64,000 nucleotides of DNA from Takakia lepidozioides (taxonomy: Eukaryota; Streptophyta; Takakiopsida; Takakiales; Takakiaceae), in assembly GCA_030704615.1 (NCBI GenBank), contig CM060733.1, positions 9,298,001 to 9,362,000 of the forward strand. Reading direction: 5' to 3'. The notes beneath the pieces were generated by a model. That model did not search any database and was not told the origin of the DNA. It saw only the letters and a list, made by a program, of their open reading frames with translations. Positions 42,172 through 53,893 of the stretch are shown one piece after another. A program made the position numbers and the translations under genes. Positions within the stretch are counted from its first letter, which is position 1; each line of letters begins with the position of its first letter.

Positions 42172-45100
42172 TTACCAGAATGTAGGGGCTGGGATTACTG
42201 TTGCAGTTGTCAATCCAAGAACCAGAGCTGCTCCAAGAGCTATGTGAAGCCTCACACAGTAGTACTTGGCCATAAAAATAATGCTTTTATTCTGATCAGA
42301 TCAGCAGCAACAGCTCCACGTACATGGGACCCCACAAGACCATATTAACATCCAAACAATATTGTGGGCCTCCATAGGCCAATCATACAGGCAATGCCCG
42401 TTTCAGCCACTTTTTAAATGTGAACCTCACACTGCCATTTCCTGGAGGATTCAATTCCTAGGGGCGTGTAAGCAAGGAGCACCAGGACGCTTCCTCCCAG
42501 GATTGCTCATCATTCCTGTCAACTTGGCCGTTGCTGCTGAATACCAAAACACTGTACCATGCTGTCTATCACCCAGCCTTTTCTGGAATATCCTTAAGGC
42601 CTGCAAGCAGAGGGGAGAAACATAGAGGGAAAGAGGGCTTACAGCATGATTTTTGCCGATAAATTGTGAAACCAACTTCCCAATTGGCAATGTCAGCAAC
42701 GAGAAGAACTGCAGAAAAACCCAGAAACATCCTAGTGAGAGAGCTCACAAACATAGACTGGTGCGAGAGCTGGGACCATTTACCTTCTCCTTTACGACAG
42801 AATCAGAACCTTCCAGTGTAACTCTATTTTGATTCATGCACATTCTTCTCCCATATTTGAAAGAATGGGAAACCCACTTTTGGCTGTGTCCCCCTCAGTA
42901 ATCCTCACAGGCACCAAGTTGGAGCAAGACAGTTCTAGTGATCTGCATCCAAAGAATCAAGGGTAGCACCTGCACAAGGGTGCTATTCCGAAGTCTCTCT
43001 CTTTGTTTCTTCTCACTCTATTCTGTCTCTCCTGACACCACAGCCACAATGTACAGGTAGATGCTACTGTAGGTATCCTACCATCATCAGATATACCATC
43101 TAACATGACATGAATGTGCTGTCCTTGACCAACACTGAATTTGCTACCAAAAAAGCTGCAGGGTGTTCAGAAGCAATGATAGCAATAGCCATACCAGTAA
43201 AGTTCCTAATGCCAGAAACGATGCCTCAAGTGATGGCACAACATGAATCCCTGTTAAGAAAGGGTAGGCAGGTACATACACTACAAGACAGGGGCAACGC
43301 CTTTACTGCTGTGAGCATAACTATTGTGGAGTACAGTGCCACCACAGCTCCCTGGACTACCTTCGCCCCCTTCTCTGTGCCCAATCTCACCTGCATTCTT
43401 TCAATGTCATACTAACAACCTTCCAGTAATGCTAAGTTTAATGTAAGTATGGTTGATTTTCGCTACTGAAAACCTTGAATGACTAAGCTGAAGGTCTAAC
43501 TTTCCTTCAGAGGATTTCTGGGCGTGTCGCAAACTTCTGAATTGAAATTGCAGTATTGACGTTAGTCAAGGACCCAAAACACAGAAGAGATGGAGGGTAT
43601 GAGAATACCAGAGGAGACATTTTGCCGACGGATAAGTCCCCCTCAATCTGCTTGATCCAGACATCCAATGTTAGCTTCCAAGCACAAGGCACACAGGGGT
43701 CATAGTATGTTGCAAAAGGTAGTACATCCACCTAACAGAGCATATTATATAGGAAGCTATCATTGAGCATCCACGCAAAAGATCAACCTGATGGAAGTGG
43801 CTGCAGAAGAGGATAAGGGAGGTGGTGATCCCCACCAGCACGCTAACTCCCAACACTGTCAGTGTCACTGGCAACCTTCCCATTCCACTGTCTCAACCCA
43901 AACCCAGGGTGTGAGGACCATCAATGAGCTGACTTATCGAATTTGGTTAATTGAATCTTCTTCAATTGCGCAACACACATGTGTGTATCATTCATGGAGT
44001 AAGCCCATGGGGTTGTAGTTCTGCAAGCTTTGCAAAGTCCAGTCCACCTCCCATGGTAGAGCATACAAAATCTCAATCTATCTGTATGAAGTATTCCGAC
44101 CTTCTTTTCTGATACATAAACTACCAAGTCATTTCTGCAAGGCCTGGTACAAAAGTCAAGCCTTGAGGTGAGAGGCGCAAGATGGATCTGATCAAACGGC
44201 ATAAGTTGTAAGGGACTGCACCATTTCGTCTACAATTTTCCCTGGGAATGATACAGTCCAAGATTGGCTCCAGGCATCCTATGAAAAGGTCAGCAAAAAA
44301 TGGAATTGTATCCATAGGACAAACCTGGCCTGGCTGAGATAGAAGGCTGTGGTGGCGAAAGGCCCAAAGGCCAGAAAGCAAAGTGGCTCTCCCAGTCCTT
44401 TATAACTAAGCCGGAATGGAGGACACTGCCATCCCACAGATATGGACATGCACACAAACTTTGGATTACTAGAAAATTTGAGGGAGGATCAAAAGTGAAG
44501 CTCCTGACAAAACTTTCATGTGTTTAGCATCTTGCAGAACTTTGGAGAGAAGTAAACACTGCTAGATGCCAGCTATTGTAACTTAGAGGCAGACTCCAAA
44601 CAAGATCCACACCCTCCCAGCGGGGGTCAGATTATTATACTCCAACCAGGGTATATCAATGTACCAAACCCCAGCACATATAGGATGCTTGTGGCAAGAG
44701 AGAGAGAATTTACTCATAAGACGTTGTTTGAAGTAGCCTTGACGCCACAGACACCAAGAGGGAAGTTTGGGCAGACCAAGAGGTAAAAGAGAATGTACTC
44801 ATAAGACGTTGTTTGCCGTAGCCTTGTGGCCATTGACCCCGTGCCCAGTTTGAGCGGAACACAAAGGGACAGAACCTGCCTTTGTCAGGGGCTGACGCCA
44901 GTAGTAAGACTTACCTTGGAATAAACAATTGATCTGGGTTTTCCAGATATCCTCTAGAAATCCCTTTACACAAGCATCAACCTGCTGTGTGTGGTTTGCC
45001 CAATAACTAGGTCCCAAAAGGGCCTGGGCTTATGGTGAGAGAGAGAGAGAGAGAGCAGGTTGGAAATGATCCAGACCTGGTAGATATAGCCACATATTAT

Positions 45101-48024
45101 GGCAACAGCCAGAAGAGAAGCTACACGCATATCACCAGCATGCTGAGCTGCCCGTATAAGCCCTGTAAAGCCAAGCACAAGGCATACATATGCTGCTGCC
45201 AATACCACCTTGGTACTGCAAAGCAGGCAAACACAATTTACATCATTGGCTATCAGTCTACAGCTCCATTCTTGTCTCTTTCACCTCTGACAGCAGCATT
45301 GAAATCAGCATTGACTCAAACCTCACCTTCTGTCACTTGAGGAACAAAGTTTCTCTTCTACGGTACACAGGTAACATACTTGGATCAGCAGTGTGGAAGC
45401 TCATTCATATATACCTTTGCAGAGGAGGAGAGTGAAAATTGAGCTGGATGACTCGAGCAATTGCGTAATGAACAGTGAAGAATGTAGAGTTGGGTGTCAA
45501 CCGAAAACAAGTCCACTTACCTTCCGGTCATATTTACAACAGACTCCTTCTTGTCCTTGTCCACCCCTGTCTCTGCATCGTAGGCATCGTTACTGCACAT
45601 CAATTAAGAAGTGTATCACAAAGAAGACTTGCAAATATCAATCAAAATGTTTATACATGGATCTTAATTCAGCTGAGATCTGAAACCTCTTCGAATAGAT
45701 CATGAATTGACTTTTGTAGTAAGTGGTCAAGTTTATCACATACATCCAGGTCAAGTGTACATAGATGTGATATGCCCATAGAGGCCCACAAGAGAGCCCA
45801 GAGAAATCCAAGTGGATTGAGTCTTTAACAGTTGCATTCAAATAAAGCCCTCCCTCCGAGGAGTCCACCTTTTGGCAAATCTGCAGGTTCATTCATTCTG
45901 TAAGTCTGGGCAACTTCCAGGAGAGAAAACAACTTGATCTCCCCCTCAGGATGGTGGATAGGTGGACATCTCTCTCCATTGTATACTCCATCCCACAAAT
46001 CATGTGCTCATGATCTGTGGCCATGCACCTATGGAAAACAATGGTGACACCAACTCTCTCAAGCATATACACAAGTGGTCGGATGTCAAGTACTTACAGA
46101 TTCCATTTTATATGAATGCAGCAAAGCGTGCATGTATCTATTTCACTCAATACTCCTACTCTAGCTTAATGTACCACTCATGTTAGATGAAAGCTCAAAC
46201 TTGTGATGTTTGATTGACTGGACGCATGGACAGGTGCTTCCATGTGGGCAGGGCGCGAGTCCAGCATGTCTTCGCAATTTTGACACAATGTGACTAGCAG
46301 TGTCACACTGTAGCCAAATTGGGGAATACAGCAGACCTGGAATTGGGGGATACAGCAGTTCATCCCATTAACTGAAAAAACATGAGGACGGACAAGTGGA
46401 TAAAGGCAAAACTATCCTTAAGAATGTACTCGTAAGACATTGTTTTCCGTAGCCTTGTGGCCATAGACCCCCTCCCAGTTTGGGTGGAACAAAAGGAAAC
46501 AGATACCACCATTGTGAGGGGCTCACTCCAGTAGAGTGACTTACCATGATAAACTGCTCAGCGATTAGACCCCAACAGGGCCAGGGCTTTAGGCTCGGCG
46601 TCAAGATTTTCCAAGTTGCAGAACAGAGGTGCAGGGACAATGTTCTTGATGTTACTGAAGAGGGTCACTCTCAGGTGAGAATGCCCCGGACAATGTATCA
46701 GAAAATGGATACTGCCTTCAGGCTGGCCGCACATCGGGCAATTACAATCTGGTATCAGGCATGCAATTCAAATGGCCCCACCATCTGACCTTGAACTCAT
46801 CACATCAAGAGCTCAAGGGCGGTTCACCAAACTCGCCCCGAACAGCCAAGTTGCCTGTTCTAGAACATGCTGACATGCTCTCTTTGACAGCTGAAAGCTG
46901 AATGGATTCTGAAGTTTTAGCATGATTAGAGTTCCCATCCCACATAGCAGATGCTTACTCCAAGGTAGGCCTAAAGAAAAGGGACAGAATGTACACATGT
47001 CATTCCCTGCAAATGTTAGCTTGCCACAGCCTTACGGCCATTGATCCCAACAGGAAACTAACCCTCCCGGAGCCTTTTGTGGGGTTCACACCCACCAGGG
47101 TTTAGAAGAGGGACAGAGAGAGAGAGAGAGAGAGAGAGAGAATCAGTCGCTCCTAGAGTTCTCCCCAAGAAAAGTCCAAAATGTGGTACAATAGATTCCC
47201 AAATCATGGAATTGAGCAACCCAGGAACAGACCTGAGGTTTAGCCAAGTGATGACCAGTACGGAGGAGCAGAGCTGGAGCCAATATTGACCCCAATTGAA
47301 CACTCCTGTGTGCAAATTTGCTGCTGCAGCTCCCACCTTTCAAATTTAAAGACAATAAGAAAGTAGGCATCAACCATAGTTTGTAGAAATCTCGTGGAAG
47401 CAAGGACTATCCCAGAAAATTTCTCAAAGCATTGAAAGTCACCTTTTATGAGAACTTCTTCATGGTACTATACTAGTTTAAACTAACAAGCTTGTCTTCA
47501 TAACCAGATTTCCAGGGGATAATTATCCCTGAGGCCAACATCATAACATACCGAGCCCTCCAAATTTAAAACCGATAGATACAACACTACCTCACAACTC
47601 GAAAGATAATCGTTTCACTAACCGAAAGTGGGACGAGTGCAACGGAGTAGATAGGAAGCTTCACCGCTCTCCATAGCAGTGTGGCCCTACTTATCTCCTC
47701 TTCTGCCTCGTCTTCCTCGTGGGGCATGTCAATATCCAGCTGGGGAGGTGTAGCTGCATCCATCTCCACAGACCTTTCTCTCGTGCATTGCAGATGATGC
47801 AGTAAAGCACCATGTTTCTTCCCTTCAAACCTGCCTCCTGACGGGTTAAAGCAACAAACTTCAACCAGAAGTTGTTGCCTTTGAAACGCAGTCCCCGTGA
47901 GTGCTGGAGGAACAGGAGATTTGCGGGGAAAACAGAAACTAGATTGGCCGCATGTCCATGTTAAAGACGGAGATGTGGAAGACGTTCTGTTGCAAGAAAT
48001 GCAGTGTTGACGCAATGCCGCCAT
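42172..48024 (-). CDS. ABC4: 2-carboxy-1,4-naphthoquinone phytyltransferase (MenA/ABC4 type), plastid
   Basis: UbiA-family membrane prenyltransferase that attaches phytyl to the naphthoquinone ring in phylloquinone synthesis (photosystem I cofactor). Ten exons, all with GT/AG borders and matching phases: 47623-48024, 47233-47336, 45521-45592, 45077-45215, 44325-44425, 43788-43887, 43609-43647 (39 nt), 43280-43390, 42643-42708, 42172-42291. They sum to 1,254 nt, 417 residues. After a long plastid-targeting leader: LWRAVKLPIYSVALVPLS, ITWLNLSNDAYDAETGVDKD (the NDxxD prenyl-diphosphate Mg site), GYIYQCPPFRLSYKGLGEPL, SLILFCSHFHQIEGDLSVGK, RLGTEKGAKVVQGAV, LTLPIGKLVSQFIGK, FMAKYYCVRLHIALGAALVL. 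Introns 2 and 4 carry LINE fragments. No lesion was seen; it looks functional. Confidence 0.92.
44697..45056 (-). mobile_element. LINE 3'-end fragment inside intron 4 of ABC4
   Basis: Same sequence as 8,150-8,345 (CGTAGCCTTGTGGCCATTGA, CAGGGGCTGACG, TTTTCCAGATATCCTCTAGA; encodes GFLEDIWKTQINCLFQGKSY). It ends in a short (TC)n tail at 44,697-44,708 and is bordered by another GA/TC tract at 45,032-45,055, which begins about 20 bases into the intron. Confidence 0.8.
46415..47141 (-). mobile_element. LINE 3' region inside intron 2 of ABC4
   Basis: The minus strand encodes the RT C-terminal part (KRACQHVLEQATWLFG), then the Cys/His region PMCGQPEGSIHFLIHCPGHS and LFSNIKNIVPAPLFCNLE, with the 3' end common to the other copies (CTCGTAAGACATTG at 46,428). 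A GA/TC microsatellite lies at 47,117-47,141. It is a degenerate remnant that lengthens the intron to about 1.6 kb. Confidence 0.75.
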
Positions 48025-49111
48025 GGATTGCTCACGAGCTTGTTTGAAAAAACCGGAGCGTCACGGATGAGAGAGAGAGAATCCACAGGAAGAGAACGCG
48101 CAACGAATTACGAATTGTAAAGAAGAATGGTGCAGCCAAAACAACTGAATAATAGGTTTCCTTTCACTGCTCAAGTGCAATGTGTTTGGCCTTCCTGTCG
48201 TATCTCCCAGACAAAACCATCTCAGAGGAGTTCTCTGGTGCTCGCATCCGTGTACTAATGATGAGCGTGCATTTCTGCTGTATCTCCTAAAAGTAGATTG
48301 ACGGCAAAGCAGCATTACGAAAAAATTAATGAGGTTTGATTGATTGAAGTGAAGTAACTTCCATCCATCCATCCTCGTGCTTCTCATTGGTACTCTACAC
48401 CGTCACTAACCAGTTGCAGCGCTTGTGAATTCCACAGCTGGTCTCTTCATTCTTCTCGACTTACTTACATGAATGTTTACCGATTCGCTCATTACATGTG
48501 GGATTTTGCGCTGCAATTCGTCCCTCTTCTCTTGACTGCGATGTGATTGTGAGCTACCGCAACTTTACATGCACATGATCGTGATTGCATTCCGGGCAAT
48601 ATTTCACTGTTCACATGTGGATATTGGGTAGACTTGGATTAAGTCATAAGTACTCCTGGGGGGCAAATCCTGGGAAAAGTACTGCATGGGTACTCAGGGT
48701 TTGTGGCAAAAATGCCACATAGGCCAAACGAGTTTGCCTGCGGCATTATTGCAGAGGCATCACATTATTTGTTCCAGTGAGCAGGGACATGCACAACCCA
48801 TAATTCTCAAGTCTGCATAACGATGAGACTCTGATCATAATGATCACTAATCAACGGAGAGCTCTAAACACAGACTAAACACACCATACGATGTTTGTTG
48901 ACTGAAGTGCAATCTCTTTTTGTAACTCAGAAGACAGGCTACTGCGACTGACCAAAAGAAACACCAGCTGAAGCTTTGAAAACAGTCTGTCTAAGATGCA
49001 AGCTCAGCTGTCCTGATTACTTATAGAGCTGTGTTGTTAACGGAACAGCTGATCCTTAAATAGAGTTGCTTGGAATATACAAGTATACAAGTACAGGGAC
49101 AATCATTAAGC
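48025..49111. other. Intergenic, between the 5' end of ABC4 and the 3' end of the NTF2-like gene
   Basis: Probably holds the ABC4 promoter and 5' leader (a GAGAGAGAGA stretch at about 48,069) and the downstream flank of the NTF2-like gene. No coding frame was recognised. Confidence 0.5.
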
Positions 49112-51568
49112 TCAAAACCGGTCAGCCAGCTGGGGAAAGCGCCGCAGCAACGATGCTACCCCCCGCAATGCAACCTGCAGCACGAAGAGCCAGTGAATGT
49201 AAGTTAGGAAAAATTTGCAACCCAGAGAAAAAACAGAGGATGATTTGAGCAGGCAGGATTGCATAGCATTCTATTGAAGTGAGCAACTTTCGAAAGCTTT
49301 TTGTGAGAGAAGGACTGTAAGTGAATTGCAAGATCAAGACAGGACATGTCAAGATCATTCACTCCTACTTGTCCTTGGTTGATGATTGATATTGATGATA
49401 GATTCAACAACTTACCAGACTGAAATCACCTGGCTTGGTAGCAGGCTCTACGCTATCCCGACCATACCTACATGACATCAAAGCACCTTAGTGTTATTAC
49501 ATTCTGATAAAAAGGTAGAACAAATGCATCAATTTTCAACTTTAAGTCATGGTCCTGCATTAAGAAGTTGCCATCTAATTGATTGCTGGGTTTCCTTGCC
49601 CCCAAGACAGTTGCCACAACCCATTTCTCACCTTCAAAGGATGTAAACCATCTGGCAATGTGAACAAGACGCGATGAGAATATCATACCAAGGGATGGAG
49701 GCTTACTGAGGGGGAACATCCCCGGAACCATAGCGAACATGCTAAGAAAGGAGCAAGGAAACCCGAAGAGATGACTTTGAGACAGGGATTGCTCAGACAA
49801 ACATTATTAATAGTTTCCATGATTGTTCAATCAGAAATGGACAAGGAAACACAAGAATGGTACAACACAAGCACGAATCATAACCCAGGCTAAACTACAG
49901 GCTAGCGTTTGAATAGCTGCCAGAAAATTATGTACTTACTTGATTTGGCGTTTGCCATCTATGACTTCACAACGGTAAAAGCTGCAGCCTTTGCTGAATG
50001 GAAATGGCTTGCCTCTCCATTCTGCCCAAAACAACCAGATCTACAATTGTCATTGTATGTATAGGACACAGATGAAGCAAAGGAGAAACTGCAAAGGATG
50101 TAAGAAAAAGTAGGGAAGAAAAAGTAGAAGAGGAGATTTTAATTCAACACAGAACACCTATCTCCTTACAGAATTACTCACCTACACTGCTGTGAAAATT
50201 TTGCAGCTAAAACATAAGTGTACAATATGTCACCAGTGATTCCATTATAGTTGCACAAATGTGATTCCAGTCAGAAACTTTTCAAGCACGAGTGGGAGGA
50301 ATCAGGAGAAAGGGAAAAAAGAATGCAGAACTTGCAGTAGATTCACATAAGCACTGCTCAGTTCTACCAATCTCTGCTATTAAGAAAGTTACAATCTTAA
50401 ACGATTGTAATTGATGGCCAGGGGGCTTTAGTGTGCTGTGACCTGGACCCTTTCACATCATCCAGTCCAGTCACAGGAGCAGAACACCCATCCATGGACG
50501 AAATATGATACTGAAAAACTCCAAACCAGTTCAACTGTCCAGGCTCTCCACCTCCGAGGAAGCTGTCCAAGTTGAGGAGATTGGGGCCCCGGAACTAGAA
50601 TGCGACATAGAGAAAATTAATAGCTTGCAGACAGTGTTGAAAGTGAAACTCGGAATATCTTCCACCAGTGACTTGTTATTATGTGCAAATGCAATCCCCT
50701 GCACATGAAAGGAGTGAAGTTTGCCCATTAACCCAAGGCGTTCACAAGGACAGAGTCATCAACAGGGAAGTATTCCTTGAATTAGAGAAGAGTATCGTCA
50801 TGTTACCAAGATGCCATGTCACACCCACGGCAGATGGATCGCCAGTGCTGATATCATCAACTTGGAACTCCAATTCTGGACCCACTGAGTCCATGAACTT
50901 TTTGAAAAATTCTACAACAGCCTGCCGACAAGCACATGAACAAGGCATTATTGCAGCAAGTCTAAACCAATCCCCCGACTTGCAAGACTTAAGAAGGAAA
51001 GCAAATAAGATTTCAAGCGATACTGTCACCTACAGAAGTACACCAAGCACAATGATTACTGCCGAGTTGAAATGAGTCCTACCTGCCTGCCTCTGAATGG
51101 CTTCGGAAAGACGAGATCTTCATACACACAATCTTCAGCAAAAAGATCACACAAGGAGTCGATCTCCCGCCTGTTGATTGCTCCATAAAACTCCTGTACA
51201 ATCTCCGAAGCATCTCTCAGAACTGCCACATTTTGTACACTTTGGGAGGAAGCAGCCACCGATCTTGGGTTCCCACTGGTGTTTACACATTCATAATTCC
51301 CATTGCCTACATCTCCCGTTATTGCTGACTGCGACCGGAATCTACTTACTCCACCAGCCCTCCAGAAAGGTTCATTTGTGTTCGAATTCCGAACTGGCGG
51401 TCTTCGGTCTGAAATTCTTGAGCTAGATTTGAGCTTGAAATACCCAGGAGAGTAGAAGAAGGTGGAACGACTTATGTGAGAATTAACAGATTCAAAATAT
51501 GGGCAGGAAATGGAATGCATTGCTTCTAAGCATAGTACACTGTTGCCCAACGCGTTAGTCGTGCCCAT
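49112..51568 (-). CDS. NTF2-like (SnoaL-fold) protein, predicted plastid
   Basis: Five exons with consistent phases: 51083-51568, 50807-50921, 49940-50021, 49416-49467, 49112-49174; 798 nt, 265 residues. The Met chosen (51,568) follows a CT-rich leader whose translation is only Leu-Ser repeats. The first ~95 residues are Ser/Arg-rich and look like a transit peptide. The fold begins at VLRDASEIVQEFYGAINRRE and DSLCDLFAEDCVYEDLVFPK, then FFKKFMDSVGPELEFQVDDI, GVTWHLGEWRGKPFPFSKGC, SFYRCEVIDGKRQIKYGRDS, and the C-terminus LRGVASLLRRFPQLADRF. This matches a small family of plant plastid proteins annotated only as nuclear transport factor 2-like; its ligand is unknown. The start lies 272 bp from the divergent VMA21 start. 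Confidence 0.88.
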
Positions 51569-51840
51569 TCTGTCGATCCAGTAAAGGAAACCCAGAGAGA
51601 GAGAGAGAGAGAGAGAGAAACGAGACGAGACGAAGAGAGAAAGCTGAACGGAAAAGTCTTGTACGCAAACTTCACTCCTTTCATATAAGGACGAGAAAGT
51701 CCTTCTGTGAACGATGGTTTGTTCCATAAGCGACATTAGGGTTTGGCGCCCTAAAACCCTTTCTCGCTCTTCCTGCAATCTCCTCGGAGACTGAAGAAGA
51801 GATTCTAACATCATTTGAGTGTGAGAGTAGGAGGTATTAC
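51569..51840. promoter_or_regulatory. Shared divergent promoter interval with (GA)n
   Basis: Only 272 bp separate the start codons of the NTF2-like (minus) and VMA21 (plus) genes. It contains a GA tract (51,596-51,619), a common core-promoter or GAGA-factor-type feature in plants, and GGCGCCCTAAAACCC (telo-box-like AAACCC) near 51,738. Both 5' leaders must lie here, so a bidirectional promoter is likely by position. Confidence 0.6.
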
Positions 51841-52179
51841 ATGGGGGTTTTGCAGGTTGTGGCAGTGTTCGGTCTCACATCGCTGGTAATGTGGGCTCTC
51901 CCGCTCTCGGTACTATACATCTTCAACAACAAGCTGGTTCCAACTATCGGAGAGCTATCCCCCAGTTCTCAGACTTTGTGGAGCGGATTTCTAGCCGTGC
52001 TGTCAGTGAATCTGGTGATAATCTCTTACATCCTTTTTGCGTTGAGAGAGAAGCCTGTTGCGACGACCCCTCAACCGGATCCGACCTTTCTCTCCAAGGC
52101 TAAGGCCAGCATCGCCCAAGCACCTCCGTCGGATAGGGCTGCATCTCCACCAACTAAGAAGAGTGGGAAATCCGAGTAG
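51841..52179 (+). CDS. VMA21: VMA21-type V-ATPase assembly factor
   Basis: Single exon, 112 residues. VMA21 is an ER membrane chaperone that helps assemble the V0 proton channel of the vacuolar H+-ATPase. Two membrane segments are visible: residues about 5-28 (VVAVFGLTSLVMWALPLSVL) and about 47-68 (LWSGFLAVLSVNLVIISYIL). They are separated by the family loop FNNKLVPTIGELSPSSQT. The tail has the plant-typical DPTFLSKAKASIAQAP and ends in a lysine-rich KKSGKSE, consistent with ER retrieval. Length fits the family. The next gene begins 99 nt after the stop on the same strand. Confidence 0.88.
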   Translation: MGVLQVVAVFGLTSLVMWALPLSVLYIFNNKLVPTIGELSPSSQTLWSGFLAVLSVNLVIISYILFALREKPVATTPQPDPTFLSKAKASIAQAPPSDRAASPPTKKSGKSE

Positions 52180-52278
52180 AGTTTTGGGAGGGAGAGGGAT
52201 CGCGATACACAAAAGACTGGGGCATATAAAGTGTTAGGTTAATTGGAGAAAGCTTGTCAGAGTGGGACGGTAGGAGGA

Positions 52279-53063
52279 ATGCAGCAACCATCGGGGCCTC
52301 AAGGAACACCACTGCCACCACAGCAGCAACAACCAGCTGTGCCCCCACAGTCTCCTCTACAAATTAAGGTATAGCTCCATGGCACACGTGTGATATCTGG
52401 CCCTATGTCGACAGTGTGTATTCTGAAGGGAAGCTCCAGCTGCACACTTGTTCTATTAGACTCGGCGAGAGAACAAAAAGGTCATTTCCAGACAGTCTTC
52501 GTGCCGCCAAAGCCCCATCATGTCCAGCTAAGAAGTCTATGCTGTTTATACGAGCCGTATTATCTTCCGATCCTATTCCAAGTTTCATGTGAGTTTGATC
52601 TTGTGTGTGGATGAAGGATTTGAGGCCGTCGGTGGCGAGCAACATCAACATCACCTTCATCGTTCTGGAGAAAGGGGCTTCAACACGAACTGGGGATGCG
52701 GGGCAGGTTGCATGCGTAGCTTTGGTTGCCGATGCAACAGCTGCTGTCCATTTGCAGCTGTTAGGGAATGAATGTGAGGTTTTTCAACCAGGTGATATTG
52801 TCAGGCTGTCCAACGGGATGTTTTCCTTTTATAAATCCAATAATCTGGCTCTACGGTCAGGCAAGAAGGGGACCTTGGAAAAGATCGGGGAGTTCACAAT
52901 GGTGTTCTCAGAGAACGTGAATATGAGCAAGTTGCAGTGGGTGCAAGACCCGACCAATCCAAAGATATGGATGCCGGTGGGGCTCAATTCCTTGCTACAT
53001 CAGGGAGGCCATTTGCATCATGGGGCACTGTTAAATAACCCCCGGGGAGGCTTCCACCAATGA
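52279..53063 (+). CDS. SOSS-B/hSSB1-type single-stranded DNA-binding protein
   Basis: Two exons, 52279-52368 and 52617-53063, joining in frame (LQIK|DLRPSV); 178 residues. The N-terminus is Gln/Pro-rich (PQGTPLPPQQQQP). The OB-fold follows the animal SOSS-B1 pattern: KDLRPSVASNINITFIVLEK, GQVACVALVADATAAVHLQL, FQPGDIVRLSNGMFSFYKSN and LRSGKKGTLEKIGEFTMVFS. In animals this protein binds ssDNA in the SOSS complex during double-strand break repair; the plant role is inferred. The tail after NPKIWMPVGLN is short and His/Gly-rich, unlike the long animal tail. The 5' leader can be at most 99 nt unless it overlaps VMA21. Confidence 0.85.
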
Positions 53064-53893
53064 GTTATACCTATGTTTCAGCAGAGAGGCATTTCTGTTG
53101 CTATGAGGAGTCCTTGACTTGTGTATGCAATCTTCAGGACTGTTGCCCGATGATCTAGGACATGCGTCACATATATTGAAGTAGAGAAAAACTAACAGGC
53201 CGAGTACCCGTGAGATTTCTGGGGGAAGTGGTAGTCGGAAGACGGATTGCTTTTGACAAGGCATACCACTCCTAGATGGCTGAGAAGGTGCTCACAAGAT
53301 GCTCAGTGTGTTATGAGGGGACTGAAAGCTTTTCTACCTCTTAGCTAGCATTGTAAATTGTTCTTTCAAGATAATAAATGTACACATCTCATGCTGCACA
53401 CTGGAAATGGTTTATCTCATCCTGCAGGAGATGAATAGTTCACTCACTCCCATGGATCAGAAGATCTACCTAGCCTCAAACACAACAGCAACTGAGGCGA
53501 TGGAAGAGGAATGAAATCTGCAAGAATCTGATGAGTCAAGGATGTCCACGATTACACCAGCTGAACTTTCCCACCGATGCGTCTAATCACACCAGCTGGA
53601 CTTTCCCACCGATGCGTCTAGTCGTCTGTCCTTGTTTCTAATTCACCTTGCTTCCAGCAGGGTTTTACGGAGGTTTTCCATGAGTTTCTTCTCTTCCATC
53701 CGATATGACGTCCGTTGTTCCGTCCACAGTTATGCATCTATTTTTTGCTAATCATCCCTCATAGAAACCCTAAAAGGAGATTGCCGTTCCTCGTATTTTC
53801 CTTCTCATCGTTAGTCTTCTCGTTCGAGAATGCAGATAGGTAGATAGATTTCCTACAGCCTCTTCGCACAGATTCGAACTTGTATATGCAACA

